A DNA stretch of 64,000 nucleotides from Halolamina salifodinae (GCF_017874235.1 NZ_JAGGLC010000005.1:62001-126000); one strand, 5' to 3'; shown: positions 9,028 through 17,376, numbered from the stretch's first letter. Numbers and translations: made by a program. The notes: generated from the sequence alone by a model not told the origin.

Positions 9028-9695
9028 AGATCCGCGACGTCATCGGGCTGAGCGACCAACAGCAGCGACTCGCGGTCAACGCGATGCGCTACGCGCTGTT
9101 CGGCATGATCACGGTCGGCTTCTACGAGGGGAGCGCCGGCGTGATGATCAACGCCGGCGTCGGCTTCGTCGTCACCCACATCCCCGCGGTGCTGGAGCGG
9201 GACTACGACATCCCGATGGATCCGGCGCTGGTGCTCTGGATCACGCTCGCGGTGTTCCTCCACGCGTTCGGCACGCTGGGGCTGCCCGGCGACGTGCAGA
9301 ACCCCTACCGGACGATCTGGTGGTGGGACCACCTCACCCACACGTTCTCGGCGAGCCTCGTCGCCGGCGCGGGCTACGTCACGGTCCGGGGGCTGGACGA
9401 GCACACCGACGCCGTCTCCTTTCCCTCCCGGTTCGTGTTCGTGTTCATCCTCCTGTTCACCATCGCGTTCGGGGTGTTCTGGGAGGTCATCGAGTTCGCC
9501 ATCGGCCTGTTCGCCGCGGCGACGGGTACCCAGGGGATCCTGACCCAGTACGGCCTCGAGGACACGATGATCGACCTGCTGTTCGATACGCTGGGCGGCG
9601 TCGTCGTCGGCGTCTGGGGCACCGCCCATCTCTCGGACATCACCGAGGCGATGACCCAGCGACTCGACGGCGGCGAGGACCGACCGGAACGGTGA
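9024..9695 (+). CDS. multi-pass membrane protein (DUF2238/YjdF-like)
   Basis: 223 residues, GTG start overlapping the upstream stop. It has about six membrane segments and polar motifs inside them: RTIWWWDHLTHTFSAS, a FWEVIEFAIG stretch and YGLEDTMIDLLFDTLGG. Paired His and Asp residues next to tryptophans followed by W-E-x-x-E resemble the DUF2238 (YjdF) family of integral membrane proteins, whose function is not settled. The assignment to that family is by motif memory only. It appears co-expressed with the membrane protein at 8368. Confidence 0.8.
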   Translation: MKIRDVIGLSDQQQRLAVNAMRYALFGMITVGFYEGSAGVMINAGVGFVVTHIPAVLERDYDIPMDPALVLWITLAVFLHAFGTLGLPGDVQNPYRTIWWWDHLTHTFSASLVAGAGYVTVRGLDEHTDAVSFPSRFVFVFILLFTIAFGVFWEVIEFAIGLFAAATGTQGILTQYGLEDTMIDLLFDTLGGVVVGVWGTAHLSDITEAMTQRLDGGEDRPER

Positions 9696-9720
9696 TTCCG
9701 GGGGCGGCCTAGTCGTCAGT

Positions 9721-9978
9721 ATGATCGACAGCGCACGCCTTTGGATCGGGCTGCTGGTCGGCGCGGCGGTCGTTCTCGGCGCCGTCGCGACCCGACGTTT
9801 CATCGCGACCGGGGAGCGACCGCTGGCGCCACTGGCCGGCGCTGCCACCGCGTTCGCGGGCGTGTTCGCGCTCGGTGAAGCGGCCGGCTACTTCCGGCCG
9901 GCCCGAGCGTCGGTGATGACCGTCCTCTCGCTGTTCGTTGCTGTGGGACTCGCTGTGCAGTGGTACCGCAAACAGTAG
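9721..9978 (+). CDS. small membrane protein, unknown function
   Basis: 85 residues, MIDSARLWIGLLVGAAVV at the start, three hydrophobic segments (about residues 7-24, 33-52, 61-80) and a short basic C-terminus WYRKQ. It follows the DUF2238-like gene by 25 bases on the same strand and may belong to the same transcript. No family recognised. Confidence 0.7.
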   Translation: MIDSARLWIGLLVGAAVVLGAVATRRFIATGERPLAPLAGAATAFAGVFALGEAAGYFRPARASVMTVLSLFVAVGLAVQWYRKQ

Positions 9979-10024
9979 GAGAGACAGCGCTAATGGAGCG
10001 GGGAAAACGGAGAGAAAGACCGCG

Positions 10025-10504
10025 TTAGGCCTCGGCGAGCTGGTCGTCGTAGTCGCCGCCGTCGACGCGCTGCTTGAACGTTCGGCCGTCCTCGCCGTCG
10101 ATGGTGACGCCGAGCGTGACACACGTGCCCGCGACCTCCTTGGCCGCGTTCTTGGTGTCGTAGGCGAGCAGGTCCGAGGACTTCTGCTCGGCGATCTTCT
10201 TGATCTGGTCGATGCTCAGATCGGCGACGAAGTTCTCCTGAGGCTCACCGGAGCCGGTGTCGAAGCCGGCCTCGTCCTTGATGAGTTCGGCCGTCGGCGG
10301 CACACCGACCTCGATGGTGAACGAGCCATCGTCCTCGTAGTCGATGGTGACGGGGACCTCCATCCCGTCGAACGCGTCGGTCTCCTCGTTGATCTCCTGT
10401 ACGACCGCCTGCACGTCGACGGGCGTCGGACCCAGCTCGGGGCCGAGCGGCGGGCCAGGGTCGGCCTCGCCGCCCGCGACGAGCACTTCGATGGTTCCAG
10501 CCAT
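10025..10504 (-). CDS. rpl11: 50S ribosomal protein L11
   Basis: 159 residues. The start MAGTIEVLVAGGEADPGPPL with the following GPELGPTPVD is the L11 N-terminal domain; the C-terminal rRNA-binding half includes AKEVAGTCVTLGVTIDG. L11 binds the GTPase centre of 23S rRNA. In this window it stands alone, without L1, L10 or L12 beside it. A clear promoter box lies 26 bases before the ATG. The length matches archaeal L11. Confidence 0.97.
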   Translation of the reverse strand: MAGTIEVLVAGGEADPGPPLGPELGPTPVDVQAVVQEINEETDAFDGMEVPVTIDYEDDGSFTIEVGVPPTAELIKDEAGFDTGSGEPQENFVADLSIDQIKKIAEQKSSDLLAYDTKNAAKEVAGTCVTLGVTIDGEDGRTFKQRVDGGDYDDQLAEA

Positions 10505-10525
10505 ACTCGAAACGTGCCCGGCGCA

Positions 10526-10540
10526 CCGTAAAACGGTTTC
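10526..10540 (-). promoter_or_regulatory. BRE/TATA box of rpl11
   Basis: On the minus strand GAAACCGTTTTACGG is centred about 26 bases before the rpl11 ATG, which predicts a leaderless transcript. Confidence 0.65.
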
Positions 10541-10597
10541 TTTCCTGCCTCGGCCCGGAGCGACACCGGTTTGGCCCCACCCGCCCCAGCACCACCA

Positions 10598-10984
10598 ATG
10601 CCGTTCCGCGCCCGAACCGTCGCGCTGGTCGCTACCGGCGGCGTCGCCGGCGCCCTCGCGCGCTGGGGGCTCGCCGTCGCCCTCCCGGAACTCGGCGGCA
10701 CGCTCGCGGCCAACGTCCTCGGCGCGTTCGCGCTGGGCGCGGTGGTCGCGTACGGCGCCGACGGCCGCCTCTCGCCCGCCACGCGTGCCGCGGTCGCAAC
10801 GGGCTTTCTCTCCGCCTTTACGACCTACTCGACGTTCGCCGTCGAGTCGGCACTCGCTAACTCCCCCGCGCTACTGGTCGGAAACGTCCTTGCTACCTAC
10901 GCGTTGGGGTTCGCGGCCGCCGCCGCGGGGCTGGCAGCAGGTCGACGACTCCGAGGCACCGACAGAGGAGGTGAGCCGGCGTGA
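10598..10984 (+). CDS. crcB: fluoride efflux channel subunit (CrcB/Fluc), first of pair
   Basis: 128 residues, four membrane helices. Motifs of the Fluc fluoride channel are present: GGVAGALARWG near the N-terminus, the pore Asn in LAANVLGAFALG, and FTTYSTFAVE in helix 3. Fluc channels are dimers; here two adjacent subunit genes overlap by four bases, suggesting a heterodimer. An in-frame TTG at 10571 gives a longer product, but the ATG at 10598 starts right at the first conserved helix and is preferred. Confidence 0.92.
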   Translation: MPFRARTVALVATGGVAGALARWGLAVALPELGGTLAANVLGAFALGAVVAYGADGRLSPATRAAVATGFLSAFTTYSTFAVESALANSPALLVGNVLATYALGFAAAAAGLAAGRRLRGTDRGGEPA

Positions 10985-11337
10985 TTCTCCCCGCGCCACT
11001 CCTCGTCGGCCTCGGCGGCGCCGTCGGTTCGACGCTGCGCTACGCCGTGGGGCAGGCGCTCGCGGACGCCGACGCGCCGTTTCCGGCGTCGACGCTCGCG
11101 GTGAACACCCTCGGGTCGTTCGCGCTGGGCCTGCTGACGTTCGCCGGCGTCGGCGACGGCGCGATGTTGCTGGTCGGAACGGGGGTCTGCGGCGCGTTTA
11201 CGACGTTCTCGTCGTTCTCGGTGGAGACGGTGCAGGCGTGGGAGGACGGGGATCAGGGGCTGGCGGCCGGGTACGCCCTTGGAACCTTGGTGCTGGCCGG
11301 TGTCGCGCTCGGGATTGCGTGGGTACTCGTCGGGTGA
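10981..11337 (+). CDS. crcB: fluoride efflux channel subunit (CrcB/Fluc), second of pair
   Basis: 118 residues, GTG start overlapping the stop of the first crcB (GTGA). Motifs GGAVGSTLRYAVG, VNTLGSFALG and FTTFSSFSVET match the Fluc family. Together with the upstream gene it would form a heterodimeric dual-topology channel exporting fluoride. The gene ends 16 bases before the convergent M42 peptidase gene. Confidence 0.92.
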   Translation: MILPAPLLVGLGGAVGSTLRYAVGQALADADAPFPASTLAVNTLGSFALGLLTFAGVGDGAMLLVGTGVCGAFTTFSSFSVETVQAWEDGDQGLAAGYALGTLVLAGVALGIAWVLVG

Positions 11338-11353
11338 AGGGAGATCGAACCCC

Positions 11354-12418
11354 TCAGATCTCGACCGAGAACGGCGCGTGCTCACCCGCCCGCTCGGCCA
11401 TCCCGGCACAGAGGTCCGCAACCGCGTCCAGATCCTCCGTATCCACCACTTCCACCGGCGTGTGCATGTAGCGGTTCGGGATCCCGATGTTCAACGACGG
11501 CACGCCGCCGCGCTGCGTAAAGACCCCATCAGCATCGGTCCCGGTCCGACTCCCCGCAGCCTGTAGCTGGAAGTCCACGTCGTCGGCGTCGCCGGACTCC
11601 CGTGCCAGTTCGACGAGAGTCGGGTGGTTCGCGCTGCCGCGGCCGACGACCGGACCCTCGCTGAGTTCGACCGGGCCGCGGTTGCTGGTGGCCACGTCGG
11701 GGTTGTCAGTCGCGTGCGTCACGTCGACGGCGACGTAGGCGTCCGGATCAAGGTCAAAGCCGACCATCTGGGCGCCCTTCAGCCCCACCTCCTCCTGCAC
11801 CGTCGAGACGGCGTAGACCGTCGCATCGGCGCCGGCGGCGGCCGCGCGGCGGAGCGCCTCGGCGGCGACCCATGTCCCCACCCGGTTGTCCATCCCGCGG
11901 GCGGCGACGCGGGTGTTCGCCAGCTCCTGAATCTCGGAGGAGAACGTCACCGGGTCGCCGACGGCGACCAGATCCTCGGCGTCGTCCTCGTCCTCGGCGC
12001 CGACGTCGACGAACTGCTCGCTGATGTCCTCGTACTCCTCGTCGCCCTCGCGCAGGTGGATCGCGGTCTGACCGATCACGCCCTGTACGGGCCCGTCGTC
12101 GGTGTGAACCGTGACGTGCTGGCCCTTCGAAACTGTGCGGTCTGAGCCGCCGACGCGGGCGATTCGGAGGAAGCCGTCGTCGACGATGTCCCGCACGATG
12201 AACCCGATCTCGTCGGCGTGGCCGCCGATGGCGAAGGAAGTGTCCACGGTGGGGTCGCCCTCGTGGACCGCGATTGCGTTGCCGTACGCGTCGGTTTCGA
12301 CGCGGTCGGCGAACTGGGACACGTAGTCGACCCAGACCCGCTGGCCGCGCGTCTCGAAGCCCGAGGGACTCGGGGTGGTGAGCAGTTCGTCGAGGAACGC
12401 CCGCTGAGTGTCGTCCAT
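11354..12418 (-). CDS. M42 family metallopeptidase (aminopeptidase/endoglucanase-type)
   Basis: 354 residues, start MDDTQRAFLDELLTTPSPSG. Binuclear zinc-site motifs of the M42 family are visible: GGHADEIGF with the first His near residue 67, ARGMDNRVGTWVA, and TVQEEVGLKGAQM with the catalytic Glu pair; VDVTHATDNP and a late RYMHTPVE supply further ligands. M42 enzymes are large tetrahedral cytosolic aminopeptidases that clear peptides. Upstream in-frame ATGs exist up to 12499, but the start at 12418 matches the usual length. Confidence 0.93.
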   Translation of the reverse strand: MDDTQRAFLDELLTTPSPSGFETRGQRVWVDYVSQFADRVETDAYGNAIAVHEGDPTVDTSFAIGGHADEIGFIVRDIVDDGFLRIARVGGSDRTVSKGQHVTVHTDDGPVQGVIGQTAIHLREGDEEYEDISEQFVDVGAEDEDDAEDLVAVGDPVTFSSEIQELANTRVAARGMDNRVGTWVAAEALRRAAAAGADATVYAVSTVQEEVGLKGAQMVGFDLDPDAYVAVDVTHATDNPDVATSNRGPVELSEGPVVGRGSANHPTLVELARESGDADDVDFQLQAAGSRTGTDADGVFTQRGGVPSLNIGIPNRYMHTPVEVVDTEDLDAVADLCAGMAERAGEHAPFSVEI

Positions 12419-12495
12419 GTCGGGCGTCTCGCAGGGGAAGCCCATGAGTCCGACGGTGGGGGCCAGCGTGGCGGGTTCGTGCGCCGGCCGAACGA

Positions 12496-12903
12496 TCACT
12501 CCCAGACGGTCTCGTAGCCGGCGTCGCGGATGGCCCCGTCAGTCGTGAGAATCGCGTCCGTGTTCTGCGCGCGGTGGCTGGCGACGATCAGGCCGTCGTG
12601 GATGCTGAACTCGTCGACGAGCTGCGCGTACTCGACCAGCTCAGCGTCGTCGATCGGCGCGACCGAAACGGGACCGTTCCCGACCAGCGCCTGACGTGCG
12701 TCCTCCGGTGTCCCCGTGAGGGAGACGCCGCGGACGTCCTTGTCTCGCGAGACCGAGTACAGCACTTCAGCGAGCGCCGTACTCGGCGCCTGAATGACCG
12801 TTTCTCCCGCCTCGGCTTCGGCGAACGCCTGATCAGCCGCTCGCGGAAGCGCATCGACGAGATAGACCAAGAGTGAGACGGCGTCGGCGGTGTACGTCGC
12901 CAT
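12496..12903 (-). CDS. PIN-domain ribonuclease toxin (VapC-like)
   Basis: 135 residues. The pattern is that of a PIN domain: MATYTADAVSLLVYLVDALP with an early Asp, an ALAEVLYS segment with the Glu, and a late HDGLIVASH followed by ILTTDGAIRD with the last acidic residues. PIN toxins cleave RNA in a metal-dependent way. The gene begins one base after the stop of the AbrB-like gene upstream, a classic toxin-antitoxin order (antitoxin first). Confidence 0.85.
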   Translation of the reverse strand: MATYTADAVSLLVYLVDALPRAADQAFAEAEAGETVIQAPSTALAEVLYSVSRDKDVRGVSLTGTPEDARQALVGNGPVSVAPIDDAELVEYAQLVDEFSIHDGLIVASHRAQNTDAILTTDGAIRDAGYETVWE

Positions 12904-12904
12904 C

Positions 12905-13165
12905 TCAGGTTTCCTCGTAGTTACGGTCGCGGCGCTCGCGGACGCGTTGGCCCAACTCCTCGGCGATCTCTTCACGCTTCTCGTCGGAGGTGTCGTCAGG
13001 AACGAGCATCCCGCGTCCCCCGGTTCGGGTGCGCTTCTTCACAATAATGCCCTCGTCGGTGTCCATCCAGACGACCTCGTCGCCGGGCTCCAGGTCGTAC
13101 TTCTCACGGAGCTCGTGCGGGATCGTCGCCTGTCCCTTCTCCGTAACACGAGTGGACTTGCTCAT
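12905..13165 (-). CDS. AbrB/MazE-type (SpoVT) antitoxin
   Basis: 86 residues. MSKSTRVTEKGQATIPHELR followed by EPGDEVVWMDTDEGIIVKKR is the swapped-hairpin AbrB DNA-binding fold. The C-terminal half is charged and helical (SDEKREEIAEELGQRVRERR), suited to wrapping the PIN toxin encoded directly downstream. Antitoxins of this type usually repress their own operon. The start at 13165 is preferred over an upstream frame extension because it begins at the fold boundary. Confidence 0.88.
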   Translation of the reverse strand: MSKSTRVTEKGQATIPHELREKYDLEPGDEVVWMDTDEGIIVKKRTRTGGRGMLVPDDTSDEKREEIAEELGQRVRERRDRNYEET

Positions 13166-13287
13166 ACGGGGTAATACCTCTCGTAATACCTTAGTCTTGC
13201 GGGGGTTGAACGGCCAGTAGAACCGATCGCCACCGAGGCAGGTGTCGCCCCACAACTGCTTTGCCGGGTGCGCCCGAACGAACGTGT

Positions 13288-13779
13288 ATGGCCGACAAGC
13301 AGTTCACGTTCTTCGAGTTGCATTTCCACGACGACATCCAACTCGGCCCGCGCAGTCTGGGGTCCGGCAGTAGTAGCGAGGGCGACAGCGACGAGTCGAC
13401 GACGATCCCCGAACTGTCCAGCGACGGCTCGACAACCGACGAGACCGAGGAGTCCGGATCGGGCGCGAGCGTCCTCGCACCGCTGTTCGCACTCGGACTG
13501 CTCGTGGCTGCGGGCTACTCCGTCAAGCGACTGCTCGCCGGCGAGAGCGCCGGGGGCCTCAACGCGCTGGACGACATCGAGGCCGATGCCGAGGAGACCG
13601 CCGAAGAGCTACAGGACGAGGCCGAGGACGCCGTGCCCATCGAGATCACTTCCCCGGAGAAGGAGGAGGGCGGCGGCATCGCCGTCGACGTGGCGGCTGC
13701 CGTCGTGCTGCTGCTCGTCCTCGGCGCCGTCGCCCGGAAGCTACTGGCCGGCAGTGAGGAAATCGTCGTCGAGGAGTAG
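13288..13779 (+). CDS. haloarchaeal membrane protein, unknown function
   Basis: 163 residues. After an N-terminal segment MADKQFTFFELHFHDDIQ, a Ser/Asp-rich linker leads to a first membrane helix (about residues 70-90, APLFALGLLVAAGYS), an acidic loop, and a second helix (about residues 138-155). Both helices end in KLLAG/RLLAG-like turns. The His/Asp-rich N-terminus is distinctive but I do not recognise a family. The start at 13288 is chosen over 13261 because it begins the ordered segment. Confidence 0.75.
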   Translation: MADKQFTFFELHFHDDIQLGPRSLGSGSSSEGDSDESTTIPELSSDGSTTDETEESGSGASVLAPLFALGLLVAAGYSVKRLLAGESAGGLNALDDIEADAEETAEELQDEAEDAVPIEITSPEKEEGGGIAVDVAAAVVLLLVLGAVARKLLAGSEEIVVEE

Positions 13780-13821
13780 TCGCGAACGAGGGTTTTTGCC
13801 GCCCGGTCGCCGTGTAGTGAT

Positions 13822-14928
13822 ATGGATCTCTTCCGCAGCGTCGAGGCCGTCGCCACCGCCTCCGGCGACGGCGTCGTCGACTGGGCGGCCGTCTCCGAGG
13901 CGGCGAAGGCGGGCACCGACCCCGGCTCGCTCGACCTCTCTCCGGCCGACCGCGAGGGGTACGCCGCCGACGTGCGCGACGCCCGCGACCGCATCCGCGA
14001 GGTGGGCGGCGTCGAGTTCGACGTGCCCGAGAAGATCGCCCTCCAGAACCGCCACCACTGGATCGACGCCAACGTCGACACGTTCCAGCGCCTGATCGAG
14101 CCGATGACCGAGGAACTGGACCAGCCGCTGTTCCCCGGTGCCTCACGCGTCGCGAACACGGGCTCGATGACGTTCTCGCTTGCCTTCCTCGCCCGGCACG
14201 TGCTCGGCCAGTACGACCCCCTGCTGCTCGCCGAGGCCGACGACGGCCGAACATCGCCGCCGTCCGCGTCTGCCGACGACGGCCGAACATCGCCGCCGTC
14301 CGCGTCTGCCGACGACGGCCGACCATCGCCGCCGTCCGCGTCTGCCGACGACGGCCGACCATCGCCGCCGTCCGCGTCTGCCGACGACGGCCCGGATCAC
14401 GAACTCTACTTCGTCCACCCGAACATCGAGCGCACGGCCCGGGAGCTAAACGTCGACTTCCCGCGGTTTCGTCGCTGGATCGCGTTCCACGAGGTCACCC
14501 ACGCCGCGGAGTTCGGCGCCGCCGACTGGCTGCCCGGCTATCTGGAGTCACGGATGCGCGACACTATCACCGAACTCTCCGCGGGCGGCCTGAACCGCGA
14601 GGCGTTCTCGGAACTCGATGTCGCGATGACCGCCGTCGAGGGGTACGCCGAACTGCTGATGGACCGCGCGTTCGACGAGGAGTACGACGACCTGCGCCGG
14701 AAAATCGACGCCCGACGGGGGGGCGGCGGGCCGGTAGATCAGCTGATTCGGCGGCTGCTCGGCCTCGGTCTCAAGCGCCGCCAGTACGAACGCGGCGCGG
14801 ACTTTTTCAACGTCGTCGCCGACGCCGAGGGCCTCGAGACGGCCACAAAAGTGTGGGACACGCCCGAGAACCTCCCGACCGATGCGGAACTCGACGACCC
14901 GGGGCGCTGGCTCGCCCGGATCGAGTAG
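13822..14928 (+). CDS. zincin-like metalloprotease (DUF2342 / F420-associated family)
   Basis: 368 residues. The zinc motif HEVTHAAEF lies near residue 222, within RRWIAFHEVTHAAEFGAADW, and EGYAELLMDRAF follows as in the zincin_2 (DUF2342) family, annotated in places as coenzyme F420 biosynthesis-associated; that link is by genome context only. An NTGSMTFSLAFLARHVLGQYDPLLL segment precedes the insertion of a 36-base tandem repeat (14236-14391), which adds about 52 Pro/Ser/Asp-rich residues between conserved blocks. The C-terminal part ends with LPTDAELDDPGRWLARIE. Confidence 0.85.
   Translation: MDLFRSVEAVATASGDGVVDWAAVSEAAKAGTDPGSLDLSPADREGYAADVRDARDRIREVGGVEFDVPEKIALQNRHHWIDANVDTFQRLIEPMTEELDQPLFPGASRVANTGSMTFSLAFLARHVLGQYDPLLLAEADDGRTSPPSASADDGRTSPPSASADDGRPSPPSASADDGRPSPPSASADDGPDHELYFVHPNIERTARELNVDFPRFRRWIAFHEVTHAAEFGAADWLPGYLESRMRDTITELSAGGLNREAFSELDVAMTAVEGYAELLMDRAFDEEYDDLRRKIDARRGGGGPVDQLIRRLLGLGLKRRQYERGADFFNVVADAEGLETATKVWDTPENLPTDAELDDPGRWLARIE
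14236..14391. repeat. 36-base tandem repeat (4.3 copies) in the metalloprotease gene
   Basis: Units start at 14236, 14272, 14308 and 14344, with a 12-base partial unit after. Each encodes ADDGR(T/P)SPPSAS. Units 1-2 carry Thr and units 3-4 Pro at one position, so the copies are nearly identical, indicating recent expansion or slippage. Confidence 0.95.
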
Positions 14929-15156
14929 CTACCACTCCCGCTCTGACATGTCGGGCGTGTCCGGCATGACCTCGCGGAGGTTCCGGACGACGAACCACGT
15001 GACGACGATGCCGAGCACGAGGCCGCCGATCCCCGCCAAGAGGACGAACCGAGTGCCGGCGCCGGCCTGTAGCGAGACCAGCGCGACCGAGAGCCCGATC
15101 AGCAGGACGAAGCCGGCCTGTAGCGCCCGCGGGCCGAGGAATCGGTCGCCGCTCAC
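14929..15156 (-). CDS. small two-helix membrane protein
   Basis: 75 residues from a GTG at 15156. Two hydrophobic helices (about residues 11-27 and 34-55, for example FVLLAGIGGLVLGIVVTWFV) are followed by an acidic tail RNLREVMPDTPDMSEREW. No earlier in-frame start is plausible because upstream residues are unlike a protein. It is convergent with the metalloprotease and ends on the base after its stop. Function unknown. Confidence 0.7.
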   Translation of the reverse strand: MSGDRFLGPRALQAGFVLLIGLSVALVSLQAGAGTRFVLLAGIGGLVLGIVVTWFVVRNLREVMPDTPDMSEREW

Positions 15157-15234
15157 CGCGCTCGCCTCCGTTGCATACTCAGCAAGTGGACGCTCGGGGG
15201 CTTGAACACGGCGGTTCGGTCGGGGTGGAGAAAC

Positions 15235-15241
15235 AGTTAAC
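15235..15241 (+). promoter_or_regulatory. TATA-like box before 15266
   Basis: AGTTAAC centred 28 bases before the ATG at 15266 fits a leaderless start. Confidence 0.45.
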
Positions 15242-15265
15242 AGCCAGCGACCAGCACCGGGGCGC

Positions 15266-16210
15266 ATGGTTTCGACGTACACGCTGGCGATGGCCGGCTT
15301 CGCCGTCGTGGTCATCGTGCTCTGTCTCCTCGTCATCGTCCCGCCCAGTTCCGTGCGACTGGCGTTCCAGTCGTTCGAGCGCCGCACCGGAACCCCGCCG
15401 GCGGTGATGGCCGTCGCGTCCGTGTTCGCCCTCGTACTACTCACGCTCGGCATCGCGGGATCGAACACCGCCGGCGAGTTCGGCGTCGTCGACGGCCTGC
15501 TTTCGGTCGCGGGCGCCCTCGGCCCGCTCGGGGTCGTCGTCGGACTGACGGGACGTACGATGCGGAAGCGACTCAGCGCCGCCAGCGACTGCTCGACCGG
15601 GAACCCAGACACCGGCGTCGTGGCCGTCGACGGCGCGCTCAGAGCCGTCGACGGGACGTTCGACATCCCGGACACCGACGGCGGCGTCCTCTCCTGTGCG
15701 TACGCGCTCCAGAAGGATCGCGGGTTCGGCAGCAGGCCCGCGTGGGTCACCATCGCGGAGGGCGAGCGCACCCGCCCGCTCGCGCTCGACGACGGCAGCG
15801 GCGAACTCCGGGTCGACGAGGACGGCGTGTCGATCCACTCCGGCCAGCTTTCCCGCCGGAGCTACAGCGTCTCGCTCCCCGAGAGCGAGCCAGTTCCCGA
15901 CGAGGTCGCGGCATTCCTCGCGATGATCGGCGTCGAGAGCCCGGACCGCCCCAGCGCGGACCACCGCCTCCGGCTCAGACCGCTGAATCCGGGCAACACC
16001 GTCACCGTCGTCGGCGAGTACGGCCGAGTGACCAAGGCTGGCGACGCGTTCTGGGGCGTCTCGGACGGCGACGGCCCGGCGTACCTGTTCCCGGGCGATC
16101 TGGACAGCGTGCGCTCGCGCCTCGCGCGCCGGAGCACCTGGCTGATTGGCGGCGGCACCGCCTTCACCCTCGTCGGCGTCGGCTACGTCGCCACGCTGTT
16201 CGTGCCGTGA
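15266..16210 (+). CDS. GIDE-like membrane protein
   Basis: 314 residues with hydrophobic segments near residues 5-30, 50-70 and 77-95 and a last one near residues 293-312. The middle resembles the GIDE domain of mitochondrial/archaeal E3-like membrane proteins: SCAYALQ, then LALDDGSGELRVDEDGVSIH and LRPLNPGNTVTVVGEYG. No RING finger follows, as expected for prokaryotic relatives, so ubiquitin-ligase activity is not implied. A role in membrane stress or signalling is speculative. Confidence 0.68.
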   Translation: MVSTYTLAMAGFAVVVIVLCLLVIVPPSSVRLAFQSFERRTGTPPAVMAVASVFALVLLTLGIAGSNTAGEFGVVDGLLSVAGALGPLGVVVGLTGRTMRKRLSAASDCSTGNPDTGVVAVDGALRAVDGTFDIPDTDGGVLSCAYALQKDRGFGSRPAWVTIAEGERTRPLALDDGSGELRVDEDGVSIHSGQLSRRSYSVSLPESEPVPDEVAAFLAMIGVESPDRPSADHRLRLRPLNPGNTVTVVGEYGRVTKAGDAFWGVSDGDGPAYLFPGDLDSVRSRLARRSTWLIGGGTAFTLVGVGYVATLFVP

Positions 16211-16231
16211 CCTGCCACGGGTCCACAAAGC

Positions 16232-16240
16232 ACCTATACG
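16232..16240 (+). promoter_or_regulatory. TATA-like box before 16260
   Basis: ACCTATACG is centred about 25 bases before the ATG at 16260. Confidence 0.5.
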
Positions 16241-16259
16241 CTCCCGCCACCCGACCGCT

Positions 16260-17066
16260 ATGGGCGAACGCGCCGCCGTCGATGCAGTGGACGACCCCGT
16301 CACGGCCGACAGTATCGCCGCCGACCTCCGCGACCTGGGCGTCGAGGCGGGCGACACCCTCCTCGTGCACAGCGCACTCTCCGAACTCGGCTGGGTCGTC
16401 GGGGGCCCGCAGGCCGTCGTCGACGCGCTCCAGCGCGTGCTGACCGAGCAGGGAACACTCGTCATGCCGACCCACTCCACACAGTACAGCGACCCCTCAG
16501 TCTGGACGAGCCCTCCCGTGCCGGACGACTGGATCCCACAGATCCGCGAGTCGATGCCGCCCTTCCGGCCCGCGGTGACGCCGACGCGCGGGATGGGCGC
16601 GGTTCCGGAGTGTTTCCGGAACTATCCCGAGACCCGCCGAAGCCGCCACCCGCTCTACTCCTTCGCGGCGTGGGGCGCCGACGCCGAGGCGGTCGTCGAG
16701 GGGCACGAGTTCGAAAACGGGCTGGGCGAGCACTCCCCGCTTGCGCGGGTGACCGAGCAGGACGGCTCAGTCCTACTGCTCGGCGTCGGCCACGACTCGA
16801 ACACGTCGCTCCACCTCGCGGAGTACCGCGCCGACATCGACCCCGACGAGACGACTGCGGGCGCGCCGGTGCTCCGGGACGGTGAGCGAACGTGGGTCGA
16901 GTGGACCGACATCGTCCACGACAGCAGCGACTTCACCGAGGTCGGCGCGGCGTTCGAACGTGAGGTCGGGGCGACGACGGGAACGGTCGGCGCCGCCGAG
17001 GCGACACTGCTCGATCAGTCGTCGCTGGTCGAGTTCGCGGTTGGGTGGCTCGAAGCCAATCGGTGA
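16260..17066 (+). CDS. AAC(3)-family N-acetyltransferase
   Basis: 268 residues. The family pattern is clear: GVEAGDTLLVHSALSELGWV near the N-terminus, GTLVMPTHS near residue 70, RGMGAVPECFRNYP, RSRHPLYSFAAWG and GSVLLLGVGHDSNTSLHLAEY. Aminoglycoside 3-N-acetyltransferases use acetyl-CoA; chromosomal archaeal relatives are more likely to act on other amino sugars or amines. Start chosen at the ATG 25 bases after a TATA-like box. Confidence 0.9.
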   Translation: MGERAAVDAVDDPVTADSIAADLRDLGVEAGDTLLVHSALSELGWVVGGPQAVVDALQRVLTEQGTLVMPTHSTQYSDPSVWTSPPVPDDWIPQIRESMPPFRPAVTPTRGMGAVPECFRNYPETRRSRHPLYSFAAWGADAEAVVEGHEFENGLGEHSPLARVTEQDGSVLLLGVGHDSNTSLHLAEYRADIDPDETTAGAPVLRDGERTWVEWTDIVHDSSDFTEVGAAFEREVGATTGTVGAAEATLLDQSSLVEFAVGWLEANR

Positions 17067-17122
17067 GTCTGGAGAAGACTACCCGGCGAGTCCGTACCGG
17101 GATCGGTTCCAGCGGAACCCCG

Positions 17123-17374
17123 TCAGCGGTTCCGTTCGATCCACGTACAGAAGGCGTCGAAATCGTCGGCGCCGCACTGGTCGGCGATGTTCCGGAGTGT
17201 ATCACCACCGACCTCGTGACCCACCGGGACTGAGACGAGTCGCACCGCGGAGTCGTGTTGGTCCGGCGGATCCCAGCGCAGTCGGACGTGGCTCCCCTCG
17301 CGGCCAACCAAACGGTACCCGTGGCTGGTGAGGACTTTGACGATGGCACGGCCGGGAAAATGTCTCCGAACCAC
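17123..17374 (-). CDS. hicA: HicA-type mRNA interferase toxin
   Basis: 83 residues, GTG start. It has the dsRBD-like HicA fold signature: VKVLTSHGYRLVGREGSHVRL with the catalytic His in GSH, then VSVPVGHEVGGDTLRNIADQ. HicA toxins cut mRNA. It starts two bases after the stop of the HicB-like gene, so the operon order is antitoxin then toxin, the reverse of the classical hicAB order but common in archaea. Confidence 0.87.
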   Translation of the reverse strand: MVRRHFPGRAIVKVLTSHGYRLVGREGSHVRLRWDPPDQHDSAVRLVSVPVGHEVGGDTLRNIADQCGADDFDAFCTWIERNR

Positions 17375-17376
17375 CG

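Noticed and set aside
10541-10597. Fluoride riboswitch before crcB
   Set aside because: The gap is only about 57 bases between divergent rpl11 promoter and crcB and shows no crcB-motif folding pattern that I can recognise.
14236-14391. CRISPR-like short repeats
   Set aside because: Perfect tandem without spacers, in frame inside a coding gene: a minisatellite.
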